From assembly GCF_019797745.1 (NCBI RefSeq), contig NZ_VOSI01000004.1:456089-520088 (forward strand): DNA of 64,000 nucleotides. The letters are read 5' to 3'. The notes under the pieces are model-generated. The model was not told the DNA's origin and made no database searches. It was given only the letters and a program-made list of their open reading frames with translations. Numbering within the stretch: the first letter of the stretch is position 1; every line of letters starts with the position of its first letter. This document shows, piece after piece, positions 16,380 through 24,921 of this stretch. The DNA is from Edaphocola aurantiacus (GTDB lineage Bacteria > Bacteroidota > Bacteroidia > Chitinophagales > Chitinophagaceae). The translations under genes were made by a program, and so were the position numbers.

Positions 16380-16799
16380 ATGACCACTAGTAATTCTAAT
16401 CCTGGTAAGAAAAGTACTGCCAAGAAAGCAGCAGCACCTAAAAAAGCTGCCGTGAAGAAGTCTACTGCAGCGAAAAAGGCTGATGACGATGATGATTTAG
16501 ACGAAGAAGATCTGGACGAGACCCCTAAAAAGAAGGTTGCTTCCAAATCTACTAAGAAAGCTAATGATGATGAGGACGACGATGATGACACGGATGAGGA
16601 TACAGAAGATGATTTCTACAAGGAAGAAGATGAATTCAGTGATCCTGATTTTGAAGAGTTTGAAATGCCTAAATCTAAAAAATCATCCACCGGTAAAAAG
16701 AAATCTTCTAAAGATGATGACGATGACAGCTTTGACTTCGATGAGGACTTAGGCTTTCTGAATGATGATTTTGATGATTTTGACGACGATGATTTTTAA
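16380..16799 (+). CDS. Lys- and Asp-rich disordered polyampholyte protein
   Basis: A 139-residue protein of extreme composition. Residues 8-33 are a Lys/Ala/Pro repeat of the histone H1 C-terminal type (KKSTAKKAAAPKKAAVKKS). The remainder alternates Asp/Glu runs with Lys clusters, and the last 20 residues are almost all Asp and Phe (ending FDDFDDDDF). No folded domain is predicted by eye. The basic end could bind nucleic acid while the acidic end mimics it. It is followed after 9 nt by pabB, which starts with TTG, so the two may be translationally linked. Function unknown. Confidence 0.75.
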   Translation: MTTSNSNPGKKSTAKKAAAPKKAAVKKSTAAKKADDDDDLDEEDLDETPKKKVASKSTKKANDDEDDDDDTDEDTEDDFYKEEDEFSDPDFEEFEMPKSKKSSTGKKKSSKDDDDDSFDFDEDLGFLNDDFDDFDDDDF

Positions 16800-16808
16800 T
16801 TAAAAATA

Positions 16809-18089
16809 TTGCCGTTGCGTTATCAACACACAATAGACATATCATCTTTTCCAATAAAAGATATTAAAACGAAAATGCTGAATTGGGTTAATCGATTCAG
16901 CATTTTTGCGTACCTGGATAATAATGCCTACGAGGGACTGTATAACCGCTTTGAACTGCTCGTTGGTGCTCAGGCCACAGAAATGTATACTGATGCCGCA
17001 TCACTGAAAGCCGCTGCCGGTAAGCATTGGGTATTCGGTCACCTGAACTACGATCTGAAAAATCAGTTATACCCGAGGCTGAAAAGTTCATTACCCGCTT
17101 ATTTTGATAATGACCTGCTCTCTTTTTTCAGGCCGGGTATAGTAATGTACATTCCTTATGGTAGCCTGGAGCTGATTATAGAATCAGAACAGGAGCTGCC
17201 CGAAGCGCTATGGCAGCAGGTTACAGCAGAGACTGCACATATACCAACCGATATTCCGGAGACGGATTTCATGCGCAATTTTTCGAAAGAGGAGTACATC
17301 GCTGCAGTGCAGTCCGTGCAGCAACATATTGTTGACGGAGATTGCTATGAATTGAATCTCTGTGTGGGTGCCGCTGCGAAGATTGATCATTTGCCGGCAT
17401 TGCAGGTATACCATACTTTAAATCAGCAAAATCCGGCACCGTTTTCCTGCTTGTACAGGCAGGAAAAACACTGGCTGATGAGCAGCAGCCCGGAGCGTTT
17501 TCTGTATAAACGAGGCGATACGATTATCGCACAGCCGATGAAAGGAACGATACGCAGAGGTGCTACGCCTGAAGAGGATGCGGCGCTGAAATTAGAGCTG
17601 GTAGCGGATGAGAAGGAACGTGCCGAGAATATAATGATTGCAGACCTGATGCGCAATGACCTGGCCAAACACAGTAAGACGGGCACTATTGAGGCCGTAG
17701 AACTGTTTGGAGTGCAAACTTTTCCTACGGTACATACCATGGTCTCTACGATTAAGGGAACTATGGATCAGCATGCTGGTATTGCAGAGGTATTGCTGGA
17801 TGCCTTTCCTATGGGGAGTATGACAGGAGCACCCAAGCATATGGTGATGCAGATTATAGAAGAGACAGAACACTCTAAAAGAGAACTTTATTCCGGTGCG
17901 GTAGGCTATATAACACCAGCCGGGGATTTTGATTTTAATGTAGTGATCCGTAGTTTATTGTACAATGAGCAAACGGGGCGCCTGTCTTACCATACTGGTG
18001 GTGCCATCACTATAGACAGTATTCCGGAAAAGGAATGGGCAGAGGTGCAGTTGAAAGCACTTGCCCTGGAACGAATCTTCAAAGGATAG
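16809..18089 (+). CDS. pabB: Aminodeoxychorismate synthase component I (PabB-like)
   Basis: A 426-residue chorismate-utilising enzyme. The C-terminal half has the family motifs: PMKGT at 243-247, ENIMIADLMRNDLAK, DAFPMGSMTGAPK and a closing GGAITIDSIPEKEW segment. The lysine in PMKGT is what distinguishes PabB-type enzymes from anthranilate synthase (PIAGT), so folate p-aminobenzoate synthesis is the likely role. The start is TTG at 16809, 9 nt after the previous stop; it keeps an N-terminal part (about 15-30) that family members have, while the first ATG (16875) would cut it. No glutaminase subunit gene is adjacent. Confidence 0.87.
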   Translation: MPLRYQHTIDISSFPIKDIKTKMLNWVNRFSIFAYLDNNAYEGLYNRFELLVGAQATEMYTDAASLKAAAGKHWVFGHLNYDLKNQLYPRLKSSLPAYFDNDLLSFFRPGIVMYIPYGSLELIIESEQELPEALWQQVTAETAHIPTDIPETDFMRNFSKEEYIAAVQSVQQHIVDGDCYELNLCVGAAAKIDHLPALQVYHTLNQQNPAPFSCLYRQEKHWLMSSSPERFLYKRGDTIIAQPMKGTIRRGATPEEDAALKLELVADEKERAENIMIADLMRNDLAKHSKTGTIEAVELFGVQTFPTVHTMVSTIKGTMDQHAGIAEVLLDAFPMGSMTGAPKHMVMQIIEETEHSKRELYSGAVGYITPAGDFDFNVVIRSLLYNEQTGRLSYHTGGAITIDSIPEKEWAEVQLKALALERIFKG

Positions 18090-18093
18090 CCGC

Positions 18094-18732
18094 TTACAGG
18101 GCTACATTCCACTCTTTATAAAATGCATCGAGAAAAGTGAGCATCAGCTGATGCCTTTCTTCAGCGAGCTTTCGGGCTGTTTCGGTATGCATCATATCTT
18201 TCAGGAGTAACAGCTTTTCATAGAAGTGATTAATGGTGGTACCATTAGATTTTTTATACACTTCTTTATTCATATCGGTGCGCGGCTCCTGTTTAGGATC
18301 ATGCATCGGATTATTTTTATATCCGCCGAAATTAAAGGTACGGGCAATACCTATGGCCCCGATTGCATCCAGGCGATCTGCATCCTGTACAATCTGTAAC
18401 TCAATAGGGTAGTGGCTGACCTCATTCCTGTTCTTGAAAGAAATATTGCGGATAATATATACCACCTGGTCGATCAGTTCCGGTGTTGCGCCCTGCTCCT
18501 GCAGGAATTGGGAGGCAATCTGCGGCCCTAATTGCTCATCTCCGTTATGGAATTTAGCATCAGCAATATCATGTAACAAAGCACCCAATGCAACTACTTC
18601 AGCATTGGCTTCAGGATGCTGTTGCGCAATATGCATGCTCAGCTTCCATACCCTTTCGATGTGAAACCAGTCATGGCCTGCTTCCGCGCCATCCAGTGTT
18701 TGTTGTACCAATGCTATTGCCTGATCGATCAT
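18094..18732 (-). CDS. HD domain-containing phosphohydrolase
   Basis: A 212-residue protein with an HD metal-dependent phosphohydrolase domain. The pattern is H in GHDWFHIERVWKLS (about 19-32), HD in LGALLHDIADAKFHNGDE (about 49-66), and a distal D in IVQDADRLDAIGAIG (about 124-138). This matches the YedJ/YpgQ-like group of HD hydrolases, which act on nucleotides or similar phosphates; the substrate cannot be read from sequence. It ends 4 nt from the convergent pabB stop and lies 19 nt after the transporter gene, so it is probably the second gene of an operon with it. Confidence 0.9.
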   Translation of the reverse strand: MIDQAIALVQQTLDGAEAGHDWFHIERVWKLSMHIAQQHPEANAEVVALGALLHDIADAKFHNGDEQLGPQIASQFLQEQGATPELIDQVVYIIRNISFKNRNEVSHYPIELQIVQDADRLDAIGAIGIARTFNFGGYKNNPMHDPKQEPRTDMNKEVYKKSNGTTINHFYEKLLLLKDMMHTETARKLAEERHQLMLTFLDAFYKEWNVAL

Positions 18733-18751
18733 TTCGTAATAAGATTTTAGA

Positions 18752-20002
18752 TTAGTGTTTTACGGCTGCAGGTTCGTGTTTATGCCGGAAGAAAAGGGCA
18801 AACAGGATGGCAATAACAGCAGCATAAGCGGCAAAGGAAAGCCATATTTCCTGCCACATCTTACCGCCATCCGGCAGGGTAAAGTAATGCTGGATAAGGT
18901 AGCCGCTGGTAAGGCTGCCGAATACGGCACCTATGCCATTGGTCATCATCATAAACAAACCCTGTGCAGAAGAGCGGATCTGCTTGTCTGTATTCGTTTC
19001 CACAAACAGAGAGCCGGAAATATTGAAGAAGTCGAATGCCATGCCGTAAACGATGCAAGATAAGATAATCATCCATAAACCATCATGCGGATCGCCAAAG
19101 GCAAATAGTGCGAAACGCAGCACCCATGCGATCATGCTGATGAGCATCACCTGTTTGATCCCGAAGCGCTTGAGGAAAAACGGGATGGCTAGGATAAATA
19201 CGGTTTCTGATATCTGCGAAATGGACATGATAATAGTTGAGTACTTGACCACCATAGAATCGGCATAGGCCGGTACTTTTTTAAAGTCATCTATAAACAG
19301 ATCTCCATAAGCATTGGTCAGCTGCAAAGCTGCACCCAGGAACATGGAGAAGATAAAGAACATGGCCATCTTGGAATTGGCAAAAAGCTTAAAGGCGTTC
19401 AGGCCGAGCATTTCGGTCCACTTCTGGGTAGACTTAATGGTTTTGGTTGGCGGACAGGCAGGGAGAAAGAACGCGTATAAACCAAGCAGGGCAGCAGCAG
19501 TACCGGCAATATAGAACTGGTTAGCGGAGGCCTTATTGCCCGTCAGATTGGTGATCCACATGGCTATGATAAAGCCTACAGTACCGAATACACGGATCGG
19601 CGGAAAGTCTTTGACCACATCAAATTTCCCGGATGACTTCAGCAGTGTATAAGCTATTGAATTGGACAAAGCCAGTGTAGGCATATAGAAGCACATGGCC
19701 AGCAGCATGATCCAGAAAAATGTCCCGGGATCATTGACCATAGGCAGGCAGAAAAGGGTACCGGCATATAATAGCTGCAACAGACCGTAGAGCTTTTCTG
19801 CATTGATCCATTTATCCGCTACAATGCCCATTAGTGTGGGCATGAACAGAGAGGCAATACCCATGGTGGAAAAGATCAGTCCAAACTGTGTACCATCCCA
19901 GTTGCGGGTGCCGAACCAATAATTGGCAATCGTGATCAACCAGGCGCCCCATACGAAAAACTGGAAAAAACTAAGGACTGTTAATTTTAATTTTATGCTC
20001 AT
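18752..20002 (-). CDS. Nucleoside permease, MFS family (NupG/XapB-like)
   Basis: A 416-residue inner-membrane transporter with about 12 hydrophobic segments. It begins with KLTVLSFFQFFVWGAWLIT, and the segment GLIFSTMGIASLFMPTLMGI follows, as in the nucleoside:H+ symporter branch of the major facilitator superfamily. The length is normal. It is the upstream partner (19 nt) of an HD phosphohydrolase gene, a sensible pairing if both act in nucleoside uptake and handling; that link is inferred. The cytochrome fusion gene upstream is divergent. Confidence 0.9.
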   Translation of the reverse strand: MSIKLKLTVLSFFQFFVWGAWLITIANYWFGTRNWDGTQFGLIFSTMGIASLFMPTLMGIVADKWINAEKLYGLLQLLYAGTLFCLPMVNDPGTFFWIMLLAMCFYMPTLALSNSIAYTLLKSSGKFDVVKDFPPIRVFGTVGFIIAMWITNLTGNKASANQFYIAGTAAALLGLYAFFLPACPPTKTIKSTQKWTEMLGLNAFKLFANSKMAMFFIFSMFLGAALQLTNAYGDLFIDDFKKVPAYADSMVVKYSTIIMSISQISETVFILAIPFFLKRFGIKQVMLISMIAWVLRFALFAFGDPHDGLWMIILSCIVYGMAFDFFNISGSLFVETNTDKQIRSSAQGLFMMMTNGIGAVFGSLTSGYLIQHYFTLPDGGKMWQEIWLSFAAYAAVIAILFALFFRHKHEPAAVKH

Positions 20003-20108
20003 TCTACTGCCTCCGATAATGAAAAAACCGGCTGCTAATGTACGATAAATTTGAGATGTGCATTATTAATTTAATGTGTACTTTCGGGGAGATCATAATT
20101 ACATATTT

Positions 20109-21080
20109 ATGAAGTTTAAAGTACTATTGATAATGGTTTCAGGCGGTGCCGTACTGCTGTCTTCTTTTACAAGAGGGGATCAGCAGGAGACGGATTACCG
20201 GGAGAAGGTATACCTGGATAAACGCTGTAACTGCTTTGTAAAGGAGACCTACTGGAACGGGATTAAAAGTACTTATGAACAGGTAAAGGATACATTTGAT
20301 TTTGTACCTCTGGGAAAATACATCTCCTTTTATGCAAATGGAGATACAGCAGCCGTAACCATCTATAACGATTATCAGAAGGACGGTATATACTACAATC
20401 TTTATGAAGGAGGACAGTTATGGGAAAAAGGAAGGTATCTCGCAGATAAAAAAGAAGGTTTATGGTTCTATCTCCAACAAAGCGGAGATACCGTATATAA
20501 GCAGACATTTGTAAATGATAAAGAACATGGTGACGGCTTTTTAACGTTTGAACGTGGGGGGCAAACATTCCGGGAGTACCGGTCTTATACCAATGGGCAT
20601 AACAGTGGCACCTGGAAGACTTATGTAAATGATATACTGTCGGAACAAACGGTTTATGATCGGTCGATACCGGGCAAGTATACTGTTCAGTATTATGATA
20701 CCATATCGGGTGGGCTGATATATACCACTGTTCATGCAAAGGGAAAGAAAGCCATACAGACGATCAATAGCCCGGACTTGTATAAGCAGATGCAATGGCG
20801 TGCGGCTAATATGACGGGAGAGCAGATCTTTATTGTAAATTGTGCTTCCTGTCATCATCCTTTTAAAGATGCTACTGGCCCGGCAATGAAGGGTGTATTG
20901 ACGAGACATTCGGAAGCATGGGTACGCAAATGGATAAAGAATCCGGCTGCAATGATCGCTGCCGGTGATCCTGAAGCAGTAGCTACCTTTAATCAGTGGA
21001 ATAAGACTGCCATGACAGCCTTCCCCTATATGCCTCCTAAAGAGGTGGACAAACTGATTGCCTACCTGAACAGTTTATAA
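20109..21080 (+). CDS. YwqK/MORN-like repeat protein fused to cytochrome c
   Basis: A 323-residue exported protein with an N-terminal signal or anchor (LLIMVSGGAVLLSSF). Residues ~69-180 contain repeated Y-x-N-G-x-x-x-G-x-W/Y units (GKYISFYANGD, DGIYYNLYEGGQLWEKGRY, KEGLWFYLQQSGD), as in MORN and YwqK-type repeats. A C-terminal cytochrome c domain follows, with the heme motif CASCH at 245-249 and a candidate axial Met in TAFPYMPP. One covalent heme is expected, in the periplasm. I do not know a characterised homolog. The ATG at 20109 is chosen over one at 20076 because it gives a clean signal sequence. Confidence 0.82.
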   Translation: MKFKVLLIMVSGGAVLLSSFTRGDQQETDYREKVYLDKRCNCFVKETYWNGIKSTYEQVKDTFDFVPLGKYISFYANGDTAAVTIYNDYQKDGIYYNLYEGGQLWEKGRYLADKKEGLWFYLQQSGDTVYKQTFVNDKEHGDGFLTFERGGQTFREYRSYTNGHNSGTWKTYVNDILSEQTVYDRSIPGKYTVQYYDTISGGLIYTTVHAKGKKAIQTINSPDLYKQMQWRAANMTGEQIFIVNCASCHHPFKDATGPAMKGVLTRHSEAWVRKWIKNPAAMIAAGDPEAVATFNQWNKTAMTAFPYMPPKEVDKLIAYLNSL

Positions 21081-21084
21081 AAAG

Positions 21085-21112
21085 GAAAGCGCCCCGCATG
21101 CGGGGCGCTTTC
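21085..21112. terminator. 28-bp perfect palindromic terminator
   Basis: GAAAGCGCCCCGCA meets its exact reverse complement with no loop spacer. It lies between the convergent cytochrome fusion gene (+) and groEL (-). Confidence 0.85.
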
Positions 21113-21135
21113 TATATTGATTGTATATGTTATGA

Positions 21136-22785
<1,650 letters not shown>

Positions 22786-22843
22786 TTAAAATAATAATTT
22801 AATGAAAAGCTGTAAGCATATTGCTTACAAAAGGGTGTTGCGA

Positions 22844-23131
22844 TTAGATGATCGCTAACAGATCGCTTTCACGCATGATCAACAATTCTTCACCATCGAT
22901 GTTGATTTCAGTACCTGCATATTTGCTGTATAATACCTCATCACCGGCTTTTACAGTTACCGGCTCGTCTTTTTTACCAGGACCGGCAGCGATTACGGTA
23001 CCACGTTGTGGTTTTTCTTTTGCTGTATCAGGAATGATGATTCCACCTGCAGTTTTAGTTTCGGCTGCTGCTGGTTTAATAATTACTCTGTCGTGCAACG
23101 GCGTAATGCTTGCTTGTTGTTTCTTTGCCAT
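22844..23131 (-). CDS. groS: Co-chaperonin GroES
   Basis: A 95-residue lid of the GroEL chamber. [33 protein letters not shown] is visible only in part here: the start [10 protein letters not shown] and the mobile-loop region [11 protein letters not shown] are diagnostic, and the C-terminal [15 protein letters not shown] is normal. First gene of the groES-groEL operon. The leader lacks a CIRCE element and instead carries a short hairpin. Confidence 0.99.
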   Translation of the reverse strand: MAKKQQASITPLHDRVIIKPAAAETKTAGGIIIPDTAKEKPQRGTVIAAGPGKKDEPVTVKAGDEVLYSKYAGTEINIDGEELLIMRESDLLAII

Positions 23132-23182
23132 CGAATTATGGATTTTTATAAATTAATTTTGAAATTGTTTCTTGCTGAATAT

Positions 23183-23221
23183 ATCCGGAACTAGCCGGAT
23201 GTTCATAATCCTGCAAAAATA
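23183..23221 (-). promoter_or_regulatory. groES-groEL promoter and leader hairpin
   Basis: TATTTTTG on the minus strand (23214-23221) is a perfect -7 box about 80 nt before groES. Just downstream in the predicted leader, ATCCGG and CCGGAT (23183-23188, 23195-23200) form a 6-bp hairpin. No CIRCE inverted repeat is present, so HrcA control is not supported. Confidence 0.5.
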
Positions 23222-23283
23222 CTGCCATTGCCTCAATTTGCCTATTTTGTCAGTCTGATGCTTTTTGTGCTGCCTGGAAAGCG

Positions 23284-23320
23284 AAAAAGCACCTGCCGAA
23301 ATGATAGGCAAGTGCTTTTT
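23284..23320 (-). terminator. Terminator of the pheT operon
   Basis: A 14-bp stem with one mismatch (AAAAAGCACTTGCC on the minus strand) and a 9-nt loop, followed by a T run. It lies 18 nt after the DUF6048 stop codon. Confidence 0.8.
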
Positions 23321-23338
23321 TGACACATATTATTTTAA

Positions 23339-24124
23339 TTATTTATACCACCTGATCGCATAAGCGCAGTAGAAATTAAAGTCAAATGAGGTTGATTTAT
23401 CGCCTGTCCCATAGCCTGCGATATAATTGGGAGCTACTGTTCCGTCAAATGTATTGGCGTTGAGGAAGAATTTTGCCCGCACATTCCAGCCGGCAAAAAA
23501 GCGGGGCAGCAGTTCGAAACGCATGCCTGCTGTAATCTCACCCCAATGTGCCCAGTAGTTTCTGGCCGGAGTCTCATCTTCTTTGATGCCACCAAACGGA
23601 TTGGTTACGGTAAATGTTGCCGGACCTCTCTGGCCAATGCCCAGTCCGTATCGGAAGCCAACAAAAATAATGTCCCAGTCCTTATTGTCCAGTTTGTCAA
23701 ACATGGATACATCCACACCCAGTTTGATAAATGTATTTTTTGTATTGTACTTAAGGTAATCGTAGTCGATATTGCCTCCGCCATAACCGGCTTCCAGCAC
23801 CAGGTACTTATCTTCTCTGAAAGTATAGTCAGCCATCAGTTCCAGGCCGTAGCGATTATGATAGGCCAGGCTGGCAATCGGGTGGTAAATATCAACGCCT
23901 AACCTAAACTGCCGCTCAAACGGTGCTCGCTTTTTCTTACCTACAGCAGTACTGTCCTTAACCGTTGTTTTGCTGTCTTTCGCTATAGCAGGTGCCGTCA
24001 GTGTATCCTTAACCGTAGTCAGGCTATCTGTTTTTTGCTCCTGTGCGGCCGCCTGTAGTCCCATTGCGGTACACAGACTTGTCAGCAGTAAGATATGACG
24101 TATGGACATTAGATGGTCTGGCAT
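23339..24124 (-). CDS. DUF6048 family outer-membrane protein
   Basis: A 261-residue protein with a signal peptide (HILLLTSLCTAMGLQAAAQ), then a Thr/Lys-rich linker of about 50 residues. The beta-rich domain starts at FRLGVDIYHPIASL and runs through HNRYGLELMADY and LVLEAGYGGG to the C-terminus, consistent with a small outer-membrane barrel of the DUF6048 type. No function is known. Its start overlaps the DUF6452 stop by one base (TAATG). A second Met at residue 6 would also fit. Last gene of the pheT operon. Confidence 0.82.
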   Translation of the reverse strand: MPDHLMSIRHILLLTSLCTAMGLQAAAQEQKTDSLTTVKDTLTAPAIAKDSKTTVKDSTAVGKKKRAPFERQFRLGVDIYHPIASLAYHNRYGLELMADYTFREDKYLVLEAGYGGGNIDYDYLKYNTKNTFIKLGVDVSMFDKLDNKDWDIIFVGFRYGLGIGQRGPATFTVTNPFGGIKEDETPARNYWAHWGEITAGMRFELLPRFFAGWNVRAKFFLNANTFDGTVAPNYIAGYGTGDKSTSFDFNFYCAYAIRWYK

Positions 24125-24642
24125 TAGTCTATAAAGTAAAGAATAACATGTTTGTCCTGTGCGCTCTGTGTTACCGAAGGTGTGGCAATACGAACAGAGT
24201 CCAGCAGGTGATGCGTAATCTTTACACGATTGATATTATAGTAATAGGTATACCCACATGCATTGGAGATGAAGTGGTAATTGTGATCGTAATGTAAGGT
24301 AACTGTATCAAAAATCTGCTGTGTCGAATCTGGCTGGAAGCGGTAGCGTATACTGTCCGTTTCGGGATTGAACATCACCGGTAACTGTGTTCCTTTATAC
24401 ACACCCATAAACCTGATTACCGTATCATTGCCGAGAGACAGCATAGAAGGGTAGTTTAGCGGGGTGTCCCTGACACTGACATATATACTGTCCCTACCCA
24501 ACTGATCCTTGGCAAATATGGTATCGATAATGGTAAATCCTATCTGGGCTGTAACCGTTTTAGGTACATAACACTCCTGGCTGTCCGGGTTGCAGGAAGC
24601 CAGAGCCATAAGGCATAACAGTACAGGTAAGATTGTTTTCAA
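24124..24642 (-). CDS. DUF6452 family lipoprotein
   Basis: A 172-residue predicted lipoprotein: the N-terminus VLLCLMALASCNPDSQEC holds a lipobox with its cysteine at about residue 17. The body is beta-rich, and the C-terminal DSVRIATPSVTQSAQDKHVILYFID matches the Bacteroidota DUF6452 family as I know it. DUF6452 and DUF6048 genes are commonly adjacent, which suggests they work together at the outer membrane; this is inference. It overlaps the next gene by one base. Confidence 0.82.
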   Translation of the reverse strand: MKTILPVLLCLMALASCNPDSQECYVPKTVTAQIGFTIIDTIFAKDQLGRDSIYVSVRDTPLNYPSMLSLGNDTVIRFMGVYKGTQLPVMFNPETDSIRYRFQPDSTQQIFDTVTLHYDHNYHFISNACGYTYYYNINRVKITHHLLDSVRIATPSVTQSAQDKHVILYFID

Positions 24643-24647
24643 TATGC

Positions 24648-24902
24648 TTACAGTTTTTTAATGGTATTATCTATTTCACGGATAATACTGTCTATATACT
24701 TGATGAGTGCCTGCTGATCTCCGTTATCGCCCATTCTTTTAATCATCAGCTCTTCTTCCAGCTCTTTTAATCTTTCTTTCTGGAGTGCAACGATGTCTTC
24801 AAGTGCAACAACTTTTTCGCTTAACTGCTCTGATTGTTGCTTTACAAAATTATATTGCTTTATCAATACACTCAGTTTCTCCTGTAGTTGATATAACATC
24901 AT
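24648..24902 (-). CDS. Small coiled-coil protein
   Basis: An 84-residue, strongly helical protein. Heptad-like patterning runs from about residue 5 to 55 (YQLQEKLSVLIKQYNFVKQQ, ALEDIVALQKERLKELEEEL). It follows pheT by 19 nt. A small coiled-coil gene after pheT, often followed by zapA, is a recurring arrangement in Bacteroidota, so a role near cell division has been suggested by context; no zapA is next to it here. Function unknown. Confidence 0.75.
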   Translation of the reverse strand: MMLYQLQEKLSVLIKQYNFVKQQSEQLSEKVVALEDIVALQKERLKELEEELMIKRMGDNGDQQALIKYIDSIIREIDNTIKKL

Positions 24903-24921
24903 ACCGAATTAAACGTGTGTT

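Noticed and set aside
23132-23240. CIRCE/HrcA operator before groES
   Set aside because: No TTAGCACTC-N9-GAGTGCTAA-like repeat is present.
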